Source: Myxococcales bacterium (GTDB lineage: Bacteria; Myxococcota_A; Bradymonadia; Bradymonadales; Bradymonadaceae). From it: a stretch of DNA of 64,000 nucleotides. The notes below the pieces were generated by a model. The model was given only the letters and a program-made list of their open reading frames with translations. It made no database searches and was not told the origin of the DNA. The stretch spans positions 1 to 64,000 of the forward strand of contig SKON01000036.1 in NCBI GenBank assembly GCA_007120035.1. Reading direction: 5' to 3'. The number at the start of each line of letters is the position of its first letter. Within the stretch, counting starts at the first letter, position 1. The translations under genes were made by a program, and so were the position numbers. Shown here one piece after another: positions 34,340-43,878 of the stretch.

Positions 34340-35059
34340 TCAGGAAGAGCCGTCGGAGGGCTCCAGGTCGTGAATTCGGCGGACACGGCGGTGGTGCCGC
34401 CCGTCGTCGCCGGGGTCGAAAGAGGTGTTCAAGAACACGCGGACGCAGGCTTTGGCCAGGTCCGGACCGGTGAGACGCTCGCCGAGACAGAGGACGTTGG
34501 CGTCGTTGTGTCGGCGAGAGAGCTCGGCCTGCAGGGTGTGAGTGGCCAGGACCGCCCGGATCCCGGGGACCTTGTTGGCGGCGATGGACATGCCCACTCC
34601 GGAGCCGCAGATCAGGATGCCCTTGTGGGCGTGACCTTCGGCGACGAACCGGGCGACGCGCTCGGCGAAGTCGGGGTAGTCCACGGCGGTGGTGTCGGCG
34701 GGGCCCAGATCGCGGATGTTGAGGCCGTCGGCCTTCAGGGCCTCCACGAGGGTGGCCTTCAACCCCACGCCGGCGTGGTCCGCGGCGAGGGCGACGTCAA
34801 AGACTTCGACGACCTCGGAGGGATCACCCTGGCGAGAGTCGACCAGCTCGGCGAGATCGGCGAGGGTCTCCACGGACTTCAAGCTCTCTTCGTCGAGCTC
34901 GCCCAGAGAAAACACCTCCTCGATGCGCCACACCAGGGTGACTACGTCGAGGCTGGTGGCGCCCAGATCGTCGCTGAACTTCATCTCCCCCGAGAGCTCG
35001 TCGGCAGAGGTCTCAAAGACCTCGGCGACGACCTCAATGACCCGGTGTAGGGATGACAT
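34340..35059 (-). CDS. Acyl carrier protein-RpiB fusion
   Basis: A 239-aa single reading frame. Residues 1-~78 are an acyl carrier protein: helix, then FSDDLGATSLDVVTLVWRIEEVF, where Ser36 is the expected phosphopantetheine site (TSL in place of DSL). Residues ~88-239 are ribose-5-phosphate isomerase B: LAADHAGVGLK, a DYPDFAERVARFV helix, ILICGSGVGMSIAANKVPG (Cys151 is the catalytic Cys of RpiB), and the RRHNDANVLCLGERL segment. No ATG or GTG exists near the junction to start a separate RpiB. In many deltaproteobacteria acpP, fabF, rpiB and glyA lie between rpmF and nrdR, so this fusion probably arose by loss of the genes between. Confidence 0.9.
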   Translation of the reverse strand: MSSLHRVIEVVAEVFETSADELSGEMKFSDDLGATSLDVVTLVWRIEEVFSLGELDEESLKSVETLADLAELVDSRQGDPSEVVEVFDVALAADHAGVGLKATLVEALKADGLNIRDLGPADTTAVDYPDFAERVARFVAEGHAHKGILICGSGVGMSIAANKVPGIRAVLATHTLQAELSRRHNDANVLCLGERLTGPDLAKACVRVFLNTSFDPGDDGRHHRRVRRIHDLEPSDGSS

Positions 35060-35075
35060 CAGTCAGGCCCGGATC

Positions 35076-35264
35076 TTAGAGGACGTCCCACTTCTCGACG
35101 ACTTGCTCGTCCCGATAGTACCCGCATTCCATGCAGGCCCGGTGGGGCTGCTTGGCCGCGTAGCACTGGGGGCAGCGCTGGAGGTTCGGAGCCGCGGTCT
35201 TGTCGTGGTTGGCACGACGAGAGCGGGTCTTGGCCTGAGATTTTCTTTTCTTCGGTACCGCCAT
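35076..35264 (-). CDS. rpmF: 50S ribosomal protein L32
   Basis: A 62-aa zinc-ribbon ribosomal protein. The N-terminal MAVPKKRKSQAKTRSRRA is the signature, followed by the Zn ligands CPQC and CMECG. It lies between the DUF177 gene and the ACP-RpiB fusion, consistent with the widely conserved yceD-rpmF-fatty-acid-gene order. Confidence 0.97.
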   Translation of the reverse strand: MAVPKKRKSQAKTRSRRANHDKTAAPNLQRCPQCYAAKQPHRACMECGYYRDEQVVEKWDVL

Positions 35265-35282
35265 GGCGTCCTTCCTTTGCGT

Positions 35283-35864
35283 CTAATCACCATCGTCCAA
35301 TTGAATGTCCCGCAGCTTGGCCCACCGCAGGTCTATGGAGTTGGCTTCGTTTTCAGCGAGCTTTTCCTCACCGACGACCGCCTCGTAGTCTCTGTCGCAG
35401 GCTTCCCGGAGGGACTCGGGACAGAGGGGGAAGCCAGGTACTTCAAGGAGCAAGGCTTCCCGTAAGAGGGGGCGAAGGTCAAGGATTTCGCCGTCGTAAT
35501 AGCTCACGTCCAGGTCGGCTTCGTCGAGGGCGATCTCATCGTTTCCCTCGTAACGGTCCTCCCAGGAGGCGCGAGACATCAACACAAAAGCGACCTCTTC
35601 GTCAAGTTCAAACGGTCGCCACTGCAAGCACCGGCCGCATTTGAGGTGGAAGTCGCCAGAGATCGAGCCGTCGAGGTAGACCGTGGAACCGATAAGTTGA
35701 GCGCGGAGTTCGGTCCGAAAGGCGCCGTCTTCGTCGAGGCGCACAGGGACGTCGACGCCGTCGAAGAGCCAGGTGGCGGCCTCGGCCGGGGCTTCAAAGG
35801 AGAGCTCCAGGGCTTCACCGTGGAAGTCGAGGAGGTCGAGCTCGAAGGATTGTTCTTTGTTCAT
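35283..35864 (-). CDS. YceD/DUF177-family protein
   Basis: A 193-aa protein of the DUF177 family almost always found upstream of rpmF; in E. coli it is linked to 23S rRNA accumulation. Family features are CGRCLQW (zinc-like Cys pair), the acidic stretch EVAFVLMSRA, and the C-terminal DLRPLLREALLLEVPGFPLC with later Cys and the (N/D)P-like tail. ATG 35864 is used; upstream frame extension to 35966 lacks family similarity. A sigma70-like promoter lies 40-66 bp upstream. Confidence 0.9.
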   Translation of the reverse strand: MNKEQSFELDLLDFHGEALELSFEAPAEAATWLFDGVDVPVRLDEDGAFRTELRAQLIGSTVYLDGSISGDFHLKCGRCLQWRPFELDEEVAFVLMSRASWEDRYEGNDEIALDEADLDVSYYDGEILDLRPLLREALLLEVPGFPLCPESLREACDRDYEAVVGEEKLAENEANSIDLRWAKLRDIQLDDGD

Positions 35865-35903
35865 CGTAACACCTGGGGGAGCCGGTGGGGCTGAGGGGCA
35901 GTT

Positions 35904-35930
35904 TGTATAGAGGTGGGGGGCGTGCGTCAA
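35904..35930 (-). promoter_or_regulatory. Candidate promoter of the rpmF-rib operon
   Basis: On the minus strand, TTGACG (35925-35930) and TATACA (35904-35909) have a short 15-bp spacer, 40 bp upstream of the DUF177 start. It would drive the whole ten-gene run down to 29278. Confidence 0.45.
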
Positions 35931-36037
35931 CGGAGGGCGGTGCGCCCTCGGGCGCTGGTGGATCACACCTGGATATTCGACCCCGTCCCGGCGATAATCG
36001 ACGACGAGCGATGAGAAGCCTTGAATCTGGAGTGAGC

Positions 36038-36496
36038 ATGAATCGCCGCGGTTGGTCGATGGTGGTGGGGCTGTTGAGCCTCTTGATGGCGGGGGTGTTC
36101 GCCGTGAGTTGTGTGGCGCCCCAGGCGGAGGTCCGGCAGGTGGAGTTGCAGCGGTTGACCTGGGAGACCCTGGACATCGGGCTCTTGTTGAATCTGCATA
36201 ACCCCAATGACATCGAGATGCCCCTGGATCAGGTGGATTGGAACCTGAACCTTTTCGAGTCGGCCATGGCCCGCGGGGTGGTGCGGCCCCAGGCCCGGAT
36301 CCCGGCGAAGGGTCGGGAGCAGGTGCGGGTGCCGATCTCGGTGGCCATCACGGAGCTGGTGGGAGCCGCCGAGGCCCTGGTGCGGTCGGATCGGATCCCC
36401 TGGGATGTGGGTGGTACCTGTCATTTCGGCACCGCCGCCGGGCCGATTACGGTAGACTTTTCCCGTTCTGGAACGTGGACGAACCCCTTGCGTTGA
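36038..36496 (+). CDS. LEA14/WHy-type lipoprotein
   Basis: A 152-aa exported protein (signal ending AVSC, Cys about residue 24). The core LNLHNPNDIEMPLDQVDWNL and the following FESAMARGVVRPQARIPAKG are the hallmark of LEA14-like (WHy) beta-sandwich domains, known from desiccation-related proteins in plants and envelope proteins in bacteria. ATG 36038 is selected for its ggag seven bases upstream. It is followed ten bases on by the alpha/beta hydrolase gene. Confidence 0.85.
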   Translation: MNRRGWSMVVGLLSLLMAGVFAVSCVAPQAEVRQVELQRLTWETLDIGLLLNLHNPNDIEMPLDQVDWNLNLFESAMARGVVRPQARIPAKGREQVRVPISVAITELVGAAEALVRSDRIPWDVGGTCHFGTAAGPITVDFSRSGTWTNPLR

Positions 36497-36506
36497 GAGA
36501 GTACCC

Positions 36507-37945
<1,439 letters not shown>

Positions 37946-37946
<1 letters not shown>

Positions 37947-38674
37947 TGTTCGCGACCCGATTCTCTGAAGGACCCGTGCAGGTCCTGAGCACTGATCGGC
38001 GAGGAGGGATCAGTGTAGGGCCCTATGAGTCATTGAACCTCGGGGACCATGTGGGCGATGACCGTGAGGCGGTGCGGGAGAATCGCCGACGGGTCTTCGA
38101 GCCCGAAGGGGTGCGCCCGGTCTTCTTGAGCCAGGTACACGGCACCCGGGTGGTGGACGCCGCAGCCGTCGTCGGGGAGGAAGAGGCCGACGGCAGCGTG
38201 TGCCGAGAGGAGGGGGTGGCCTGCGTGGTGATGACCGCCGACTGCCTGCCCGTGGTGCTGTGGTCCAAGGACTTCGAGGTCGTCGCGGCCGCCCACGCCG
38301 GGTGGCGGGGGCTCGTAGATGGGGTGATCGAGGCGACGGTACAGGCCATGGGGGGGAATCCGGAAGAGCTGGTCGCCTGGCTCGGTCCCTGCATCGGACC
38401 GGAGCGCTTTGAGGTGGGGCCCGAGGTCCGAGAGCAGTTCCTCGCCAGGGATCCCGAGGCCGACGCCTGCTTTGGGGCGTCGCCGTGGCACCCGCAGGAG
38501 CGGTTCGTCGCCGACCTGCACGGCCTGGCCCGTCAACGGTTGGCCCGGCTGGGGGTGATGGAGATCCGTGGCGAGGAGCGGTGCACCTATGCGGAGGAGG
38601 AGTTCTTCTCCTATCGTCGTGATGGGGTGACCGGGAGGATGGCCACAGCGGTGTGGATCGAGCGCCGGGAGTAG
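37946..38674 (+). CDS. pgeF: Peptidoglycan editing factor PgeF (YfiH/laccase-domain)
   Basis: A 242-aa protein of the DUF152/YfiH family, which removes misincorporated serine-containing muropeptide precursors in E. coli. The conserved metal/active-site triad is visible: His65 in SQVHGT, Cys100 in TADCLP and His117 in HAGWRG, plus the GPCIGPERFEVG segment. ATG 37946 overlaps the preceding stop. Confidence 0.93.
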
Positions 38675-38686
38675 GAGGAGGCAAGG

Positions 38687-39808
38687 ATGAAGAGAGTCTT
38701 GAGCTGTGCTGCCATCGTCGTCGGTCTGACCTTGATGTGGGCTGTGGGCTGTGGCCCTGACGGGTCCGGTGGCGCGACGGTGGACGTGCCGAACCCGTAC
38801 ACAGACCCCGCTGATGGTCCTCCGGCGGGCACGGACCGAGGATGCCCGGTGCCGGCTGAGGCAGGGCTGGAAGACGTCAGCGATCCCACGACCGTGGTGG
38901 GCGACGGCTCGCCAGAGAGCTGTACCGGTGAGGCGTTCATCGACGCCGTGACCGCCGGAGGGGTGATCACCTTTGATTGCGGTGATGAGCCCGTAGTGAT
39001 CACCGTGGATCGGCCGGCCCGTGTGTTCAACAACGTCTCCGAGGAGGTCGTGATCGACGGGGGCGGTCTGGTGACCCTGAGCGGCGGTGGCTCCACCCGG
39101 ATCTTGTACATGAACACCTGCGACGAGGAGTTGGTCTGGACCACGCCTCATTGCCAGAACCAGGATCACCCGCGGCTGACCCTCCAAAACCTGACCTTCG
39201 TGGACGGAAACTCTCGCAGCGAAGGGGAAGGGCAGACCGGAGGCGGCGGGGCGGTGTGGGCCCGCGGGGGGCGGCTGAAGATCATCAACTCGCGGTTCTT
39301 CAACAACGTCTGCGCCGACGAGGGCCCCGACGTGGGCGGGGGCGCGGTCCGAGCGTTCAGTCAGTACGAAGGCCGCCCGGTGTATGTGGTGAACAGCACC
39401 TTCGGGGGGAGCGACGAGCTGGGCAACCAGTGCTCCAACGGCGGGGGGATCAGCAGCATCGGGGTCTCCTGGTCGATCTACAATTCACGATTCTCCCATA
39501 ACCGGGCCGTGGGCAACGGAGGCAACCCGGCCCAGGCGGGCACCCCCGGGGGCGGCAGTGGAGGCGGGATCTACAACGACGGGAACACCATGACGCTGTC
39601 GCTCTGCGGCGTGGAGATCGAGGAGAACTCCGTCAACGCACACGGGTCGGGGGTCTTCTTCGTCACCAACGACAGGTCCGGAGACATCGTGATCCGGGAC
39701 ACGGTGATACGAAACAACCACGGGGGCTCCTGGTACCACCTCCCGGGGATCTCGATGCATTCCGACACGGCGGTGGACATCGACGACGCGTCAGAGCTTT
39801 CGGACTGA
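38687..39808 (+). CDS. Right-handed beta-helix lipoprotein
   Basis: A 373-aa lipoprotein (signal ending AVGC, Cys about residue 22). From ~residue 90 the sequence shows short beta-helix coils with N/G-rich turns: VVIDGGGLVTLSGGG, LTLQNLTFVDGNS, LKIINSRFFNNVC, VYVVNSTFGG and VIRDTVIRNNHGG. This is the pattern of pectate-lyase-like or polymorphic outer-membrane repeats. Several Cys may form disulfides. No catalytic residues are evident; a surface binding or polysaccharide-acting role is possible. Confidence 0.85.
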   Translation: MKRVLSCAAIVVGLTLMWAVGCGPDGSGGATVDVPNPYTDPADGPPAGTDRGCPVPAEAGLEDVSDPTTVVGDGSPESCTGEAFIDAVTAGGVITFDCGDEPVVITVDRPARVFNNVSEEVVIDGGGLVTLSGGGSTRILYMNTCDEELVWTTPHCQNQDHPRLTLQNLTFVDGNSRSEGEGQTGGGGAVWARGGRLKIINSRFFNNVCADEGPDVGGGAVRAFSQYEGRPVYVVNSTFGGSDELGNQCSNGGGISSIGVSWSIYNSRFSHNRAVGNGGNPAQAGTPGGGSGGGIYNDGNTMTLSLCGVEIEENSVNAHGSGVFFVTNDRSGDIVIRDTVIRNNHGGSWYHLPGISMHSDTAVDIDDASELSD

Positions 39809-39845
39809 GGGGCAGTCACCTGGAGGGCCGGGCACCCGCTGAACG

Positions 39846-41771
39846 CTACTCCCGGCATGGCCGGGATTCGTCGGGCCACCAGATCCAGGCCAGGAGGCCC
39901 ATGCCGACCACGTTGGCCGTGGCGAAGGCCCAGAGCACTACCGACGGGGCGGCGGCCCCCACGATGGCGGCGATCAGGAGCGGTGCGGCGATGGCGATCA
40001 GGCGCCGGTCCACGGTGGCGGCCAGCACCAGGGCTGCCGTCCCGTAGAGGAGAATCTCACTGGCCAGAGCGGTGCGGTGGGGGATCTCCATGAGCCAGCT
40101 CATGCCTCGGAAGAGGCTGGCGCAGAGGAAGGTGGCGAAGACCCCCCGGATCATCCGGGTGTTGACTTCGTTGGCGAAGAATCGGTCCCGGAAGAGGTAG
40201 ATCACCACCCCGAGGAGGGCTGTCACGAAGAGAATGTGGGCGAGCATCCGTGGGGGGGAGATCTCAACGAGGTCCTTCTGGACGAACATGGCCAGCCCGA
40301 AGGTAAGGATGCCCCACAGGGTCCCCATGATAGCGGCGAAGAGGGCCCGGGAGGCGCGGCCCACCTCGAGGTCTGTGTCGTGGCTGATCTGCTGGAGGCG
40401 CTGGAACTCCTCTTCTCGGGCCGACAGGGACTCGGAGAGCTCGACGAGCCGATTCTGATACTCCAGGGAGGGGGTCGGGAAGTCGGTGATCAGGAGCTGA
40501 GCGGCGTTGAGGGCGCCACGGCGCAGCTCCCGATCGGCCATGGTCTGAAGGGCGGCCTGGAGGCCCCGGGTGGCCCGATCGTTGCCGGGATCGATCTCCA
40601 GGGACTGCTCGTAGGCGAACCGGCACTCGCCGAAGATCTTGTAGAGGTCGCGGTCGTCGGTCTCCTCCTCGGACTCCGCCTGTAGCGCCGCGGTCAGCTC
40701 CTGACGGCGGGCGTCAGCGCGGTCGGCGAGTCGTCGGGCCTGGCGGGTGCGGCGAAAGTCCTGGAGGGCCTCTCGAAAGGCCGACGCCGAGGGGTATCGG
40801 TCCTGGGGCTCCCGGGCCATGGCCCGTCGGCAGATGGCGGCCAGCTCTTCGGGGATCGAGTCGTCAAAAGTTGGGGGGTGGCAGTCGTGGGCCTCGATGA
40901 GGATCGCGAAGAGGCTCTTGCCGGAGTAAGGCGGCTCCCCGGTGAGGACCTCGTGGAGGGTGGCGCCCAGGAGGAAGATGTCCGTGGTGACGCCGATCTT
41001 TTCGCCGTCGCCGTCGACCATCTCGGGGGCCATATAGGCCGGGGTGCCCGCCGGCTGGGAGATATCTCGTGCCAGGGCCAGGCGGCCCCGTGGGTCTTCT
41101 TCGAGGGCCACGGCGATGCCCCAGTCCAGGACGTAGACCTCCCCGAACTCCCCGATCATGACGTTCTCGGGCTTGAGATCGCGATGGATGATCCCCCGGG
41201 CGTGGGCGAAGGCTAAGGCGTTACAGATCTGGCTGAGGATCTCCAGGTGGAGGTCCAGGGGAGAGAGGTTCTGGAAGGGCTCGGGGGCCAGCGACGGGTC
41301 TTCGATGATCGAGAGCCAGGAGGTCCCGCCGATCTTCTTCATGACGATCAGGGGTTCGCCGTCGTCGTCGCGTCCCAGAGAGTACACGGGCACGATGTTG
41401 GGGTGCTCCAGGAGTCCCGTGGTCCATCCCTCTCGCAAGAGGACCAGAGTGGTGCGGTCCGACCGGGAGTCTTTGCGGACCTTCTTGACGGCCACCTCGC
41501 GGCCCAGGGAGAGCTGCTCGGCGAGCTCGACGCGGCCCATACCGCCCTCGCCAAGGGTGCCCATGATCTTGAGCTCCGGGACGGTGTCGCGGTCGCCGTC
41601 CCGGAGCAGTCGGGGGAGCTTGGCGACGAGGTGCTGGGCGGTCTGCTCGGCGATCAGAGGGGCGCCGACGGTGACTGTGCGGGCCTGGTCGACGGGGCGG
41701 TCCTCCAGTCCCATGGTCTTGAAGACCAGGGTCAGGGCGTGGTCGTCGATGTCTGTGAGGTTGGTGGTCAT
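39846..41771 (-). CDS. Hanks-type Ser/Thr kinase with C-terminal membrane domain
   Basis: A 641-aa protein. The kinase domain (~65-340) has GTLGEGGMGRV (glycine loop), EVAVKKV (ATP lysine), HRDLKPENV (catalytic Asp) and LDWGIAV, where Trp replaces Phe of DFG, as in several bacterial kinases. A helical linker with a TPR-like pair follows (~360-480). The last ~160 residues form about five to six TM helices. ATG 41771 (MTTNLT) is used; longer frames start inside the upstream gene. The catalytic set is complete, so it should be active. It is probably co-transcribed with the gene upstream (41777-42604). Confidence 0.9.
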   Translation of the reverse strand: MTTNLTDIDDHALTLVFKTMGLEDRPVDQARTVTVGAPLIAEQTAQHLVAKLPRLLRDGDRDTVPELKIMGTLGEGGMGRVELAEQLSLGREVAVKKVRKDSRSDRTTLVLLREGWTTGLLEHPNIVPVYSLGRDDDGEPLIVMKKIGGTSWLSIIEDPSLAPEPFQNLSPLDLHLEILSQICNALAFAHARGIIHRDLKPENVMIGEFGEVYVLDWGIAVALEEDPRGRLALARDISQPAGTPAYMAPEMVDGDGEKIGVTTDIFLLGATLHEVLTGEPPYSGKSLFAILIEAHDCHPPTFDDSIPEELAAICRRAMAREPQDRYPSASAFREALQDFRRTRQARRLADRADARRQELTAALQAESEEETDDRDLYKIFGECRFAYEQSLEIDPGNDRATRGLQAALQTMADRELRRGALNAAQLLITDFPTPSLEYQNRLVELSESLSAREEEFQRLQQISHDTDLEVGRASRALFAAIMGTLWGILTFGLAMFVQKDLVEISPPRMLAHILFVTALLGVVIYLFRDRFFANEVNTRMIRGVFATFLCASLFRGMSWLMEIPHRTALASEILLYGTAALVLAATVDRRLIAIAAPLLIAAIVGAAAPSVVLWAFATANVVGMGLLAWIWWPDESRPCRE

Positions 41772-41776
41772 AGGAG

Positions 41777-42604
41777 TCAGGGACGGGAGTAGACGTCGGG
41801 GTCCCAGTCGCGGGTCAGGAAGAAGCCCAGGGCGAAGGCCGCCGTGGTCGTGCCCAGGATGGTGGCCCACCGAAGACAAGAGCTATCGGTGTCGATGGTG
41901 GCGAGCATGCCGAGGAGGCCGCCGCCGAAGGCGGTGAGCTGTACCAGGCCAAGGCGGCTACGGGACATCGGCATGTAATAGGTGGCCACCGCGGCGCCGG
42001 TGCCGGCGGTCAGTGTGGTGGTGAGGAGGCCCACGGCGCGGGCGCGGTCGGTCTGATCTCGGTCCATGATCCCCTCGACGATCATCAGATAATAGAGAAG
42101 GGACCAGATGCCGGCGGCGTTGACCATGGCGACGTCGCCGGCGGTGGGGCGCAGAGCGTCGGCGATGAAGTAGCTGCCGCCCAGGGCGGCGGACATTCCG
42201 ATGATTCGAGACCCGGCGACGGCCCGGGCGGAGAGGCCGGCGATATGGCCGGTGGCGAGCCCGATCCCCCATCCCCAGTTGGGAGCGGAGTTGAAGGTGT
42301 TCGTGAGTCCTGGATAGGTACCTTCGCTTCCGACGGCGAAGAGCGATGCCGAGGTGCCGATGACGGCCAGGAAGAGGGGTAGGCCCACCCAGGCCTGGGC
42401 AGAGTTGCACTCAAAGGAGACACAGGCGTCGAAGCCCACGACCAGGCCGTGGAAGGCCTGGCCCAGGGCGAGCTCGGTGGCGGCCCATTCGGAGCGGGGC
42501 TCAGCGCCGAGGCGGTCCCAGGTGTCGGGGCTGTCCTGAGCGGCGGCGACCGACGAGGAGAGGGCGACCACGAGAGCGAAGAGAAGGGGGATCAGAGACT
42601 TCAC
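41777..42604 (-). CDS. Exported/multi-TM membrane protein of unknown function
   Basis: A 275-aa protein with an N-terminal signal (residues 1-22, AAAQ cleavage region) followed by about six or seven Gly/Ala-rich hydrophobic segments (for example VGLPLFLAVIGTSASLF, GLLTTTLTAGTGAAVATYY and TILGTTTAAFALGFFL). The signal plus weakly hydrophobic segments suggest a membrane protein. No named family is recognised. It ends six bases before the kinase start, so the two probably form an operon. Confidence 0.7.
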   Translation of the reverse strand: MKSLIPLLFALVVALSSSVAAAQDSPDTWDRLGAEPRSEWAATELALGQAFHGLVVGFDACVSFECNSAQAWVGLPLFLAVIGTSASLFAVGSEGTYPGLTNTFNSAPNWGWGIGLATGHIAGLSARAVAGSRIIGMSAALGGSYFIADALRPTAGDVAMVNAAGIWSLLYYLMIVEGIMDRDQTDRARAVGLLTTTLTAGTGAAVATYYMPMSRSRLGLVQLTAFGGGLLGMLATIDTDSSCLRWATILGTTTAAFALGFFLTRDWDPDVYSRP

Positions 42605-42668
42605 GCCAGACCTCGGTGGAAGAAGGTCCGGGAAGAGTAGGTCTGATCCGATAGCAGTGCAAACCTCT

Positions 42669-43019
42669 CTAGGGCATGGCGCGCCCGGGGCTCGGCAGGG
42701 GCAGGGCCCGGGTGAATCGAGCCAGGTGTTGCCGGCCCTCGCCGTCGATCACCTGGATGGAGAGCAGCCCCCGGGGCTCCTCCTCGACGAAGATCTCCGT
42801 GGGTGCTGTGATCCGATGCTCCACAGAGCCGGCGAGGATCGAGAAGGCGTCGTCGTGGGGATCGTAGGAGAGGCCCCGGAGCTGGACGGCGGTGAGCTCC
42901 GGTTGAGAGCCCATGGTGGCCGAGGAGACCTCCACGTCGACGGTCATCACCGTGAGCTGTCGGGTGACCTCCTCGAAATAGGATTGCCATTCATGGCGTG
43001 GTATTTCGCGCGTCAGCAT
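42669..43019 (-). CDS. DUF5335-family protein
   Basis: A 116-aa cytoplasmic protein. The N-terminus LTREIPRHEWQSYFEEV and a later LRGLSYDPHDDAFSILAG and VEHRITAPTEIFVEEE are typical of the DUF5335 family. The start at 43019 (MLTREIP) is chosen because family proteins begin there. The function is unknown. Divergent from crcB. Confidence 0.75.
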   Translation of the reverse strand: MLTREIPRHEWQSYFEEVTRQLTVMTVDVEVSSATMGSQPELTAVQLRGLSYDPHDDAFSILAGSVEHRITAPTEIFVEEEPRGLLSIQVIDGEGRQHLARFTRALPLPSPGRAMP

Positions 43020-43090
43020 TGTCTCTCCCTCCCGATTCGGTATGGTCCATGGGTTCAAGCTAGCCACCGGTGAGGTGAGGACAACGACGG

Positions 43091-43501
43091 ATGAAACGGT
43101 CGATAGTGCGGGAGACGGTTTTTGTCGCAGCCGGGGGGGCCCTGGGAACGCTGCTGAGGTACGGCCTGAACGTGTGGCTTCATCACCCCTCGGTGCCCCT
43201 GGCCACAGGGGTGGAGAACGTCACCGGGGCGTTCTTGCTGGGGTGTGTGACGGGGTATCTGGCCACCCACGAGGGGGCTCCGGCGTGGCTGCGGACCGGC
43301 GTGGGGGTGGGGTTCTGCGGGGGGTTCACGACGATGTCGACCTTCGCGGCGGACGCCTTCCTGGTGCTCCTGCGACAAGATCTCCTGGTCTTGGGCCTCT
43401 ATGTGGGGTTGTCGTTGATCGGGGGGATCTTGATGGCCCGGTGGGGGATCAAGCTGGGGGAAGCTGTGGGTCACTCCAAAGCCGCAGAGGAGGGGGCATG
43501 A
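43091..43501 (+). CDS. crcB: Fluoride channel CrcB/Fluc, first subunit
   Basis: A 136-aa four-helix fluoride exporter. Motifs are GGALGTLLRYGL (TM1), ENVTGAFLLGCVTGY (TM2) and GFCGGFTTMSTFAAD (TM3), where the usual FTTFST reads FTTMST. It overlaps the second crcB by four bases (ATGA). No fluoride-riboswitch consensus is seen in the short leader. Confidence 0.92.
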   Translation: MKRSIVRETVFVAAGGALGTLLRYGLNVWLHHPSVPLATGVENVTGAFLLGCVTGYLATHEGAPAWLRTGVGVGFCGGFTTMSTFAADAFLVLLRQDLLVLGLYVGLSLIGGILMARWGIKLGEAVGHSKAAEEGA

Positions 43502-43878
43502 GCCTGGTGGCGATACTGCTGGTGATCGTCGGCGGGGCGATGGGGGCGGTGGCCCGGTTCTGGATCGCCACGGCCTGGGCCAAGAGAAAGCCCCGGTTTC
43601 CGGCGCCCACGCTCTTCGTCAACGTTACGGGGAGCCTCTTGCTCGGGGCCCTCTTCGGGGCCCTGGAGCCGGACGTCACCAAGGTGATCGACGCCCCGGT
43701 CCTGGTCTTTGCCGGGGTGGGGTTCTGCGGAGCCTACACGACGTTCTCGAGCTTCTGCACGGAGTGGTTGGGGCTCTTGGACGAAGGGATCGGTAAGGCG
43801 ATGGCCTATCTGGGGGTCACCGTGGTGGGCTGTGGCGTGGCGTTCGGGGCCGCTTTCTGGACTCTGCAACTGTTCTAG
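43498..43878 (+). CDS. crcB: Fluoride channel CrcB/Fluc, second subunit
   Basis: A 126-aa paralogue of the preceding gene: GGAMGAVARFWI, LFVNVTGSLLLGALFG and GFCGAYTTFSSFCTE. Single Fluc genes form homodimers; tandem pairs are usually obligate heterodimers, so these two probably act together. The stop lies four bases into the convergent RND gene's end. Confidence 0.92.
   Translation: MSLVAILLVIVGGAMGAVARFWIATAWAKRKPRFPAPTLFVNVTGSLLLGALFGALEPDVTKVIDAPVLVFAGVGFCGAYTTFSSFCTEWLGLLDEGIGKAMAYLGVTVVGCGVAFGAAFWTLQLF

Noticed and set aside
34340-35059. Two separate genes, acpP and rpiB
   Set aside because: The frame is continuous and there is no ATG or GTG with a ribosome-binding site near the junction.
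39846-39870. Terminator at cccggcatggccggg
   Set aside because: A 6-bp stem inside the kinase 3' end without a T-tract.
43020-43090. Fluoride riboswitch before crcB
   Set aside because: The short leader lacks the conserved core and pairing of the crcB motif as far as I can see by eye.
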